This document shows, piece after piece, positions 1 to 5,958 of a stretch of DNA of 11,525 nt. Each line of letters starts with the position of its first letter. Positions within the stretch are counted from its first letter, which is position 1. A model generated the notes under the pieces. It did no database searches, was not told the DNA's origin, and saw nothing but the letters and a program-made list of their open reading frames with translations. Origin of the DNA: Minisyncoccota bacterium (lineage in GTDB: Bacteria > Patescibacteriota > Minisyncoccia > Minisyncoccales > GCA-002788555); the NCBI GenBank assembly GCA_028697615.1, contig JAQVET010000020.1:1-11525 (forward strand), written 5' to 3'. A program made the translations under genes and the position numbers.

Positions 1-1
1 A

Positions 2-973
2 ATGTCAATTGAAACAAGACCAGATTTAATTAATGAAAATGAAATAAAAAATCTACGTGAGTTGGGAGTAACTATGGTTGAAATTGGAGTGCAAAATATT
101 TTTAGCGATATATTAAAATTAAATGGAGTTGCAGATAGCAATAAAAATATAATTAATACCACAAAACTTCTAAAAAATGCAGGTTTTAAAGTAATGTATC
201 AAATGATGCCAAATCTTTTAGGGTCTAATATTCAAAAAGACAAAAAGATGTTCGAGATAATCTATAAAGATCCTAATTTTAAACCAGATTGGATAAAAAT
301 CTATCCCTGTGTTGTTATTAAGAATACAAAATTGCATAAATTTTGGAAAGAAGGAAAATATCATCCATATAGTGATCAAGAATTAATTAATCTTTTAGTT
401 GATATAAAAGAAATGACGCCTTATTTTGTAAGAATATCAAGAATTTTTCGAGATATACCAGCGCCACAAATTGAAGCGGGGTGCAAAATCTCAAATATAA
501 GAGAGGTTGTCTTAAAAAAAATGAAAGAGCGAAATGAAAAATGCCATTGTATTAGATGTAGAGAAGTAAAGGAAAACTATAACCCCAATGAAAAAATGTA
601 TCTTTTTAGGGAGGATTTTATCGCTTCTGGTGGAAAAGAGATATTTTTAAGTTTTGAATCAAAAACAAGAGATAAACTATATGCCTTTTTACGTTTACGA
701 AAACCTTCAAATGCTATATTTCCCTGCCTTAAAAATTCAAGCATAATACGTGAACTTCATACTTATGGGCAGGCACTCGATATTGGAGAAAAAGATATTG
801 TTCCACAACACCAAGGTTTGGGAAAAAAATTAATAAAAGAAGCAGAAAAAATTACAAAAAAAGAATTTAAACTTTCAAAAATTGCTGTAATTTCTGGTGT
901 TGGTGTAAGAGAATACTATAGAAAATTAGGATATAGATTAAAAAACACGTATATGATTAAAAAATTAATTTAA
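2..973 (+). CDS. elp3: Elp3-type radical SAM / GNAT tRNA U34-modifying enzyme, 3' part
   Basis: Elp3 adds a carboxymethyl-type group to the wobble uridine (U34) of tRNAs, using radical SAM chemistry and acetyl-CoA. The reading frame is open at the left window edge and the first Met (position 2) is internal to the family, so roughly the first third, including the CxxxCxxC iron-sulphur motif, lies outside. Visible from the first Met: ETRPD (residues 4-8), LGVTMVEIGVQ (21-31), KIYP (99-102), RISRIFRDIP (144-153), a Cys cluster CHCIRC (181-186) likely binding zinc, then a C-terminal GNAT acetyltransferase domain with ELHTYG (251-256), QHQGLGKKL (269-277) and AVISGVGVREYYRKLGY (295-311). These are hallmark Elp3 sequences. 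It ends in TAA and is followed 44 bp later by tRNA-Gly(TCC), a tRNA of the class Elp3 can modify. Identity is near certain; only the substrate set is unknown. Confidence 0.95.
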   Translation: MSIETRPDLINENEIKNLRELGVTMVEIGVQNIFSDILKLNGVADSNKNIINTTKLLKNAGFKVMYQMMPNLLGSNIQKDKKMFEIIYKDPNFKPDWIKIYPCVVIKNTKLHKFWKEGKYHPYSDQELINLLVDIKEMTPYFVRISRIFRDIPAPQIEAGCKISNIREVVLKKMKERNEKCHCIRCREVKENYNPNEKMYLFREDFIASGGKEIFLSFESKTRDKLYAFLRLRKPSNAIFPCLKNSSIIRELHTYGQALDIGEKDIVPQHQGLGKKLIKEAEKITKKEFKLSKIAVISGVGVREYYRKLGYRLKNTYMIKKLI

Positions 974-979
974 AAAGGG

Positions 980-1009
980 TTGATTTTCTTTTTGGTCAAT
1001 TATATAATA
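980..1009 (+). promoter_or_regulatory. Putative sigma70-type promoter for tRNA-Gly
   Basis: A TTGATT -35-like box is followed after about 17 bp by a perfect TATAAT -10 box. The -10 ends about 9 nt before the mature 5' end of tRNA-Gly, so transcription would start almost at the tRNA itself. The region is AT-rich, so chance matches are possible, but spacing and position are what a tRNA promoter should show. Coordinates are good to about 1 nt. Confidence 0.5.
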
Positions 1010-1017
1010 TATATAAT

Positions 1018-1088
1018 GCGGGTGTAGCTCAGTGGTAGAGCACTAGCCTTCCAAGCTAGGTACGAGGGTTCGATTCCCTTCACCCGCT
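1018..1088 (+). tRNA. tRNA-Gly (anticodon TCC)
   Basis: A complete cloverleaf can be folded: a perfect 7-bp acceptor stem GCGGGTG/CACCCGC, a D arm with the usual GG in its loop (GCTC AGTGGTA GAGC), anticodon stem CTAGC/GCTAG with loop CTTCCAA giving anticodon TCC, and T arm GAGGG/CCCTT with loop TTCGATT. The discriminator base is T. The 3' CCA is not encoded (TCAA follows), so a CCA-adding enzyme is needed. It reads GGA and, by wobble, other Gly codons. It sits between elp3 and a segment of differing composition that starts 2-3 nt after its 3' end. Confidence 0.96.
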
Positions 1089-1090
1089 CA

Positions 1091-1114
1091 AATTTCGCAA
1101 AATGAAAGTGCCGC
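1091..1114 (+). repeat. Left copy of an imperfect inverted repeat
   Basis: AATTTCG, 5 nt, TGAAAGTG, CCGC. The reverse complement of 3075-3104 reads AATTTCG, 6 nt, TGAAAGTG, then a GC-rich stretch ending CCGC. The two blocks of 7 and 8 bases match exactly with a spacer differing by one base. The pair brackets the XRE remnant and the DUF2330-like gene, and this copy begins just after tRNA-Gly. It could be the end of a mobile or formerly mobile unit; similarity by chance is not excluded. Confidence 0.35.
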
Positions 1115-1182
1115 TAATAAAAATTTTGTTTGTCTTCTTTTAAATAATCATGTACCATTTAGATAGCAACAGTTTATTGAAT

Positions 1183-1197
1183 ACTCTATTTCAGAGT
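1183..1197. promoter_or_regulatory. Possible operator (ACTCT-N5-AGAGT)
   Basis: A 5-bp perfect inverted repeat with a 5-bp spacer lies 18 bp upstream of the start of the XRE-type regulator remnant. XRE/Cro-type dimers commonly bind such short dyads in front of their own gene. This is inference from position and symmetry only. Confidence 0.25.
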
Positions 1198-1215
1198 TAG
1201 CATTATACTAAAGTT

Positions 1216-1418
1216 ATGTCAAGCAATCAAAATTTAGCAAAAAACATAAAACGCTTGCGGACTAAGGGGCTTTTGCAAGAGAAATTAGCGAGATTGGCAG
1301 ATGTCGCCAATAATATAATTATCAAAATTGAAACTGCAAAAATAAGAATCCAACACTTGATACTCTCAAGAAAATCGCGAAAACTCTTGAAGTAAATGTT
1401 GATGATTTAATAAAATAA
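1216..1418 (+). pseudogene. XRE/Cro-type helix-turn-helix regulator, frameshifted
   Basis: Read from ATG 1216 the frame gives MSSNQNLAKNIKRLRTKGLL followed by QEKLARLADVANNIIIKIET, a typical small XRE helix-turn-helix DNA-binding protein. After 'KIET' the frame is lost and stops at 1393-1395. The proper C-terminus continues in another frame as KNPTLDTLKKIAKTLEV followed by NVDDLIK, ending in TAA at 1416-1418. One extra base, for example a G giving ACT GGC AAA AAT AAG near 1338-1345, would restore a protein of about 67 residues. The turn region (RTKGLLQEKLA) also seems one residue short of the usual RxxKGLSQEKLA. Only 15 bp separate it from the downstream gene, so the two were probably co-transcribed. 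A sequencing or assembly error is the main alternative to a real pseudogene. Confidence 0.75.
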
Positions 1419-1433
1419 TTGTAAAATAAAACT

Positions 1434-3065
1434 ATGAAAAAACTACTCTCTTTTATTACCCTATCGCTAATTGCACTTTTAGCGATGTTTTCGTTTGCGC
1501 CAAAATCCGTTTTGGCTGACGGCATAATAATCAGACCCGACCCGTATGCGGATAGATGGGATTATTTAAATGAAAACAATCAGCAAGCGTTCATCAATTA
1601 TAATAACGGCTTGCAAAAAATGATTATCAGTGTCGGACTTGATGGAGAAAACAGCAAAGGCGTTGTTTGGCTTTTTCCGGTTCCTGCCGACCCGAATAAA
1701 ATTGCGATTGATGTTGTTAAAAATTTTCCCCAGTTAATAGGTGAAGAAATTTCAAATAAGGCAAAATCAAATTTGGATGATACGAAAAAGTTTTTACAAA
1801 TAACCCAAATTTATACAATTCCTTTCGTGGCGTTATTGGAAAGGAGTTATGTTGACACTATGGATACAATGTATAATGTGCCATTGCCATTAGGAACAAA
1901 AGATCAAGGTATTGAGCAAGATGTGGTTCTTTACGAACATCTAGAGAAAGAAGGTATAACTTCGGAAATTATCACAGCCAAAACTGCCTTTGGTCTTTAT
2001 GATTATCTAAAAAATAAAGGGTTAAAAATCGAAAGAGGCTCAATTCCAGTTTTGGATAACTATATTGGCAAAGAATATTCTTTTGTTGCTTCTTGGATAA
2101 ACTCTTCTGAAAATATTGTTTCTAAGCAAAGAGGTGTATTTGTAACATTTCCAACAAGAGATATTTATTATCCAATGTTGCCAACAAGCGTTTACGGAAG
2201 CAAAACCATTCCGACAACAATTAGAGTAATCGGTCACGTTTCGCCAAAAGTATTTCATGACATTAAGAACTATACAAAAACAGAATATTATATTGATAGC
2301 TATCCCAGTTTTGCCGATGATTTGAAAAATTTTTACAACGGGCAAACTCAAAATGTCAAATATACTAAAATAGAAATAAATGCCCCCTCAAAATTCTTAA
2401 CTGATGATTTGTGGATTAGTAATTCTGCACCTATAAAAACTTACTACTCAACATTTTTTGCTGAATATCCTGTAATTAGTGCAATACTTTTACTAATTAT
2501 AAGTTCGTTGATAACTGGAATTTTAGCAGGTTGGATTGTTTTCAAAACATTAAGAAAAAACATATTTAAGCTAGGACTTGTTGGACTATCTAATTGTTTA
2601 TCAATTTTTGGTTTATTAATAACAACTATACTTGTCAGTACGAAAGAAAAAGATGAAGGCATTGAACCAGTACTTACTGAAATAAAGCAAAAGGGTTATG
2701 TTTGGAAAAGGAAAGTCGCTACAATTTTATTTTTAGTAGCCATACCATTCTTGGTTTTTAGTTTGTTCTCGTTGCCATTATTGATCAGAGAGATCAGATA
2801 TTCAATGGGATATTTTGATTTTGAGGATTTTATTCTTGTTTTGATAATTTATATTTTGCCGATTATTGCTTTGATTGTGAGTTTTATAATCAAAAGAATT
2901 AAGCCGGAAGATAAAAATTTATTTGAGCAACTGAAATTATCCGGTTATTCATCCTGGTCGTTTCAACCAAAAGACAAGCTAAAAATTGCTTTTGTTCCTG
3001 TTTTTTCAGTTTCCTTTTTGATTATTTCTTGGTTATTGGTTAAATTTATTGAATTAACAGTTTAA
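1434..3065 (+). CDS. DUF2330-like secreted domain with five membrane helices
   Basis: A 543-residue envelope protein of unknown function. A signal peptide is clear (MKKLL, hydrophobic 5-22, cleavage likely after VLA, residue 28). The extracytoplasmic part (29-340) opens with DGIIIRPDP, QQAFINYNNGLQKMIISV (50-67) and VVWLFPVPADP (77-87), which resembles the start of DUF2330 proteins (a Gln-rich first strand followed by W..PVP..P). It is followed by about five membrane segments (346-370, 380-401, 426-450, 465-487, 518-537). Codon use and GC content look somewhat higher than in the neighbouring AT-rich genes. It follows the broken XRE regulator by 15 bp and sits between the arms of a short inverted repeat, suggesting acquisition as a unit. 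No Shine-Dalgarno precedes the ATG. Family assignment is from memory of motif patterns; biochemical role unknown. Confidence 0.65.
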   Translation: MKKLLSFITLSLIALLAMFSFAPKSVLADGIIIRPDPYADRWDYLNENNQQAFINYNNGLQKMIISVGLDGENSKGVVWLFPVPADPNKIAIDVVKNFPQLIGEEISNKAKSNLDDTKKFLQITQIYTIPFVALLERSYVDTMDTMYNVPLPLGTKDQGIEQDVVLYEHLEKEGITSEIITAKTAFGLYDYLKNKGLKIERGSIPVLDNYIGKEYSFVASWINSSENIVSKQRGVFVTFPTRDIYYPMLPTSVYGSKTIPTTIRVIGHVSPKVFHDIKNYTKTEYYIDSYPSFADDLKNFYNGQTQNVKYTKIEINAPSKFLTDDLWISNSAPIKTYYSTFFAEYPVISAILLLIISSLITGILAGWIVFKTLRKNIFKLGLVGLSNCLSIFGLLITTILVSTKEKDEGIEPVLTEIKQKGYVWKRKVATILFLVAIPFLVFSLFSLPLLIREIRYSMGYFDFEDFILVLIIYILPIIALIVSFIIKRIKPEDKNLFEQLKLSGYSSWSFQPKDKLKIAFVPVFSVSFLIISWLLVKFIELTV

Positions 3066-3073
3066 GAATTTTA

Positions 3074-3220
3074 GGCGGCGCGCCACTTTCACTGGCACGA
3101 AATTCGACGGCGGCGAAAAAGTGATGGCGGAACGGGAATTCATTTTCCCCCGACACCCTTTCCTTCTCGCCCAAGCCAGAGCGTCGGTTTGCCGCGTGAA
3201 ACGCGACGTTCAGCTTCGTT
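3074..3220. other. GC-rich non-coding patch with dyad symmetry
   Basis: Most of the window is strongly A/T-rich, but this stretch is visibly more than half G+C. It contains GGCGCGCC, repeated GGCGGCG words, and at 3193-3205 a small perfect hairpin CGCGT-GAA-ACGCG. CACTTT (3084-3089) can pair with AAAGTG further right. No convincing reading frame crosses it. The interval 3066-3378 otherwise holds only the terminator at 3261-3292. It looks like a dispersed repeat or the remnant of a foreign element, and its left end carries the right copy of the inverted repeat (3075-3104). Confidence 0.6.
3075..3104 (-). repeat. Right copy of an imperfect inverted repeat
   Basis: On this strand it reads AATTTCG, 6 nt, TGAAAGTG and a GC-rich end, mirroring 1091-1114. 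It lies 9 bp after the stop codon of the DUF2330-like gene and at the left edge of the GC-rich patch. Confidence 0.35.
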
Positions 3221-3260
3221 CAAAATAGGTTCGAATTTGGTTGTATAAATGCTCAATAAA

Positions 3261-3292
3261 AAAAATTCCCACAAAATTTTGTGGGAATTTTT
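3261..3292. terminator. Bidirectional rho-independent terminator
   Basis: A perfect 32-bp palindrome whose arms contain AAAAATTCCCACA and TGTGGGAATTTTT. On the + strand it is followed by a T-rich tract (TTTTTATTTT), and on the - strand by the complement of the A run at 3257-3265. It lies between the DUF2330-like gene (+) and the HU gene (-), which converge, and can end transcription from both sides. Confidence 0.88.
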
Positions 3293-3378
3293 ATTTTAAA
3301 TAACACAAGAAAACAAGTTTTACTTACTTTGATATAAATAAAAATTCATTCTTATTCTTGATTATCAAAATTTTACTT

Positions 3379-3660
3379 TTATTTTACAGCGTCTTTTAAT
3401 GACTTACCTGCCTTAAATCTTGGAACTCTTGTTGCAGCAATTTTTATTGTCTCACCAGTTTTTGGATTTCTTCCTGTTCTTGCTTTTCTTTTTGAAACGG
3501 TAAATGTTCCAAAACCTGTTAAAACAACTGAATTATCTCCGCCTTTTTTTGATAAAACTTCAGTTATTGTATCAACAACGGCATTTACAACTGTGGAAAC
3601 CTCGCTTTTTGGAAGTTTTGTTTTTTTTGCTACCTCTTCAACTAAATCTTGTTTTGTCAT
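3379..3660 (-). CDS. hup: HU-family DNA-binding protein
   Basis: A 93-residue nucleoid protein that binds and bends DNA as a dimer. The whole HU/IHF fold is present: N-terminal helices (MTKQDLVEEVAKKTKLPKSE), the GFGTF turn (49-53), the DNA-intercalating arm GRNPKTGE with Pro66 (63-70), and the C-terminal VPRFKAGKSLKDAV (79-92). Length matches the usual 90-95 residues. The ATG is preceded only by an A/G-rich stretch (AAAGATGA), not a strong Shine-Dalgarno. It is the last gene of the - strand run and ends just before the two-way terminator. HU rather than IHF is favoured because it is a single generic copy; the two cannot be cleanly told apart from sequence alone. Confidence 0.97.
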   Translation of the reverse strand: MTKQDLVEEVAKKTKLPKSEVSTVVNAVVDTITEVLSKKGGDNSVVLTGFGTFTVSKRKARTGRNPKTGETIKIAATRVPRFKAGKSLKDAVK

Positions 3661-3714
3661 ATTTTCATCTTTTAAAATTTATCTAACCGACCTTTAATAA
3701 ATATTTCTCCTAGT

Positions 3715-3743
3715 AATCTAAACAAATTTTTTAAAAAAATCAA
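3715..3743 (-). promoter_or_regulatory. Weak candidate promoter for the HU gene
   Basis: On the - strand, TTGATT (3743-3738) is followed after 17 bp by TAGATT (3720-3715). Spacing is ideal and the -35 good, but the -10 is only partly consensus and the region is AT-rich. It would give a leader of about 48 nt. An alternative is read-through from rplU, 117 bp upstream. Confidence 0.3.
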
Positions 3744-3777
3744 GGTTTTCGAAAAATAATAAAACAAGGCATCTTAT

Positions 3778-4098
3778 TTATTTTTCTACAATATCTTCGA
3801 TTTTTATTTTAAAATATTCTTGACGATGTCCTTTTTTTCTTCTATATCTCTTTTTGGGTTTGTATTTAAAAATGACCTTTTTCTCCCCTTTTACTTCGCC
3901 AAGAATACTACATTGCACTGAAACATTTTCAAGAAATGGCTTGCCTATTTTAATATTTCCCCCGTCATTTAAAAGTAAAACTTTATCAAGAATAAATTTA
4001 TCGTTTTCCAATTTAAAATCTTTAATCTTTTCGATTTTTATTTCATCTCCCTTTTTTACCTTATATTGCAGTGATCCTATTTTTACAACAGCAAACAT
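3778..4098 (-). CDS. rplU: 50S ribosomal protein bL21
   Basis: A 106-residue large-subunit protein that binds 23S rRNA. The start MFAVVKIGSLQYKVKKGDEI, the central DGGNIKIGKP (45-54) and the very basic FKYKPKKRYRRKKGHRQ (77-93) are diagnostic for bL21. Length is normal (about 103 in E. coli). The usual downstream partner rpmA (bL27) is not here; the next gene is HU. It lies 165 bp downstream of ftsX on the same strand, and no Shine-Dalgarno is seen before the ATG. Confidence 0.97.
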   Translation of the reverse strand: MFAVVKIGSLQYKVKKGDEIKIEKIKDFKLENDKFILDKVLLLNDGGNIKIGKPFLENVSVQCSILGEVKGEKKVIFKYKPKKRYRRKKGHRQEYFKIKIEDIVEK

Positions 4099-4184
4099 AA
4101 ATTTAATTATTAAAAAATTAATCGATCAATGATTACGGATTGAAGAAACTACCACAAATTATAAATAAAGTACACAATTAAAAT

Positions 4185-4200
4185 ATTAAAAAATTAACGA
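4185..4200 (+). repeat. A/T-rich intergenic repeat word
   Basis: The 16-mer ATTAAAAAATTAACGA occurs here between ftsX and rplU and again exactly at 10937-10952 in the octamer array before the pilin gene. A near copy with one extra T lies at 4109-4125. Low complexity makes chance a possibility, but the shared ACGA ending argues for a common intergenic repeat family. Confidence 0.4.
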
Positions 4201-4225
4201 TAACTAAAAACTAACAATTCTAACA

Positions 4226-4242
4226 TTTCGAACGATTCGAAA
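4226..4242. other. Small perfect hairpin after ftsX
   Basis: TTTCGAA-CGA-TTCGAAA, 7-bp arms with a 3-base loop, 22 bp beyond the ftsX stop codon. It may act as a weak terminator or an mRNA 3'-end stabiliser between ftsX and rplU. No long T tract follows on the - strand, so it is not a classic terminator. Confidence 0.35.
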
Positions 4243-4263
4243 ATATAATCCACTATCAAGTAT

Positions 4264-5172
4264 CTAAACATTAAGATGTCTTTGCACCGCAAAAAAACTA
4301 CTAAAAAGTCCTATTAGAATTCCTCCACCAATCTCAATCGCTAAAATCAAAAGAAGATTTTCCTGAAAAAAAGTAAAAAATCCAAGATCAGAAAGCAAAA
4401 GCGGAGGATTGTCAAAAAATGCCCAGTTTATCCCGTAGAACACACAAAAACCTAAAAGACCACCTACCAGTCCCAAAAGCATTCCTTCAATTAGAAACGG
4501 ACTTCTAATAAACCAATTTGTGGCTCCAACCAATTTCATAATTTCAATTTCTTTATTTCGAGCAAAAATTGAAATACGAATTGTATTAAATATTACCAGT
4601 GCAGCAATTACAATTAAAGAAATACTTGCAATTCCTCCAATTTTTTTAATATTAGAGGTAAGAGCAAAAAGTTTATTAATAACGTCTTTGGTATCTTTCC
4701 AATTAATATTATCTATCAGATTGCTAAATTTACTTTTCGTTAAATAATTTGCAATTTTTTCATACGAAGCAGCGCTTGATGCATTGATATTTAAACTTGC
4801 TGGCAAGGGGTTACCTCCAACTTCATTTAATGATTCAATAACTAAAGAATTATCTTTATAATTTTCTTTAAAATTTTCAAGTGCTTTTTCTTTAGAAACA
4901 TAATCGATACTTTTCACATCTGGAATTGAACTTAGTTCTTTTTTAACTTCAAGAATATCTTTTTCTTGAACATTATCTTTAAAATAAACAGTAATATCAA
5001 CTTTTGATTCAAGGATTTGTGTTAAATTTTCCGTCATCCCCCACACCAAAAAAACTCCACCAACAAGAACAAGCGCAATAAATATGACAAAAATACTTCC
5101 AAATGAAAGCCATAAGTTTCTCCAAAAATTTTGCCATCCAAACTTAAAAACTCTAAAAAAATTTTCAAACAT
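4264..5172 (-). CDS. ftsX: Cell division ABC transporter-like permease FtsX
   Basis: Membrane partner of FtsE. In bacteria the FtsEX complex uses ATP hydrolysis to switch on peptidoglycan hydrolases at the division site rather than to transport a substrate. At 302 residues it has the FtsX layout: a cytoplasmic N-terminus, TM1 (22-45), a large extracellular domain (about 46-177, with the typical VDITVYFKD at 58-66), then three helices (178-198, 228-250, 272-296). The conserved cytoplasmic loop between TM2 and TM3 contains RNKEIEIMKLVGATNWFIR (205-223), the family signature. It follows ftsE by 60 bp on the same strand. Stop codon is TAG. Confidence 0.96.
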   Translation of the reverse strand: MFENFFRVFKFGWQNFWRNLWLSFGSIFVIFIALVLVGGVFLVWGMTENLTQILESKVDITVYFKDNVQEKDILEVKKELSSIPDVKSIDYVSKEKALENFKENYKDNSLVIESLNEVGGNPLPASLNINASSAASYEKIANYLTKSKFSNLIDNINWKDTKDVINKLFALTSNIKKIGGIASISLIVIAALVIFNTIRISIFARNKEIEIMKLVGATNWFIRSPFLIEGMLLGLVGGLLGFCVFYGINWAFFDNPPLLLSDLGFFTFFQENLLLILAIEIGGGILIGLFSSFFAVQRHLNV

Positions 5173-5232
5173 ATATTTATTTTACTATATTTTTTAATTT
5201 TTGAATAGGGTAAAAAATATTATCCTCTGATT

Positions 5233-5925
5233 TTAAATATGTGGACTTAAATAATACTTTCCAATTTTTTCATCTTTAATAATTCTCCCCTTATCTATTG
5301 TTATAACTCTTTTTCCCAATGAATTAACAATCTCTCTATTGTGTGTAACCAGTAAAATAGATGTTCCTAAATCATTAATTTTTAAAAGCAATTTTATAAT
5401 TGCCCTTGTGTTAAAAACATCAAGATTACCTGTAGGTTCATCTGCTAAAAGCACATCTGGTTCTCCTATAATTGCCCTTGCTATTGCAACTCTTTGCCTC
5501 TCACCCGCGGAAATTTGGTGAGGGAAATGATGAGCTTTTTCAAGAATGCCAACAGTTTCTAAAATTAAAGGAACCTTTTTTTCAATTTCTTTTTGACTTT
5601 TTGATAAAATTTCAAGAGCAAATGCCACATTTTCATAAACTGTTTTTTGTGGAAGCAGTTTAAAATCTTGATAAACTACACCAAAATTTCTTCTATATAA
5701 AGGAATCTGTCTTCCTTTAATTTTTGAAATATCTTTATTCCTGAAGGTAATAATTCCCTTTGTTGGTTTTTCTTCTTTTAAAAGAAGTTTAAGTATTGTT
5801 GATTTACCAGCACCTGACCTGCCTACGATAGATACAAACTCACCCTCACTCATTGCGAAACTAAAATTATCTAAAGCAACTGAATTATTATGGTAAATCT
5901 TAGAAACATTATCAAAATAAATCAT
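5233..5925 (-). CDS. ftsE: Cell division ATP-binding protein FtsE
   Basis: A 230-residue ABC ATPase. Walker A GRSGAGKST (35-43), Q-loop Gln in VVYQDFKLLP (83-92), ABC signature ISAGERQRVAIARAI (138-152; ISAGE in place of the common LSGGE), Walker B DVLLADEPTGNLD (157-169) and H-loop His in LLVTHN (191-196) are all present, so the ATPase should be active. QDFKLLP after the Q-loop and the neighbouring ftsX separate FtsE from LolD/MacB-type ATPases. It starts 33 bp after the prfB stop and is part of the prfB-ftsE-ftsX cluster. The sequence before the ATG is almost only A and T, without Shine-Dalgarno. Confidence 0.96.
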   Translation of the reverse strand: MIYFDNVSKIYHNNSVALDNFSFAMSEGEFVSIVGRSGAGKSTILKLLLKEEKPTKGIITFRNKDISKIKGRQIPLYRRNFGVVYQDFKLLPQKTVYENVAFALEILSKSQKEIEKKVPLILETVGILEKAHHFPHQISAGERQRVAIARAIIGEPDVLLADEPTGNLDVFNTRAIIKLLLKINDLGTSILLVTHNREIVNSLGKRVITIDKGRIIKDEKIGKYYLSPHI

Positions 5926-5958
5926 ATTTTTGTTTTTTTATTGTTTTTTTTTAAAATA

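Noticed and set aside
2040..2351. 103-codon frame on the - strand within the DUF2330-like gene
   Set aside because: It is antisense to a frame with signal peptide and membrane helices and has no recognisable domain of its own.
3854..4132. 92-codon + strand frame over rplU
   Set aside because: Antisense shadow of a highly conserved ribosomal protein gene.
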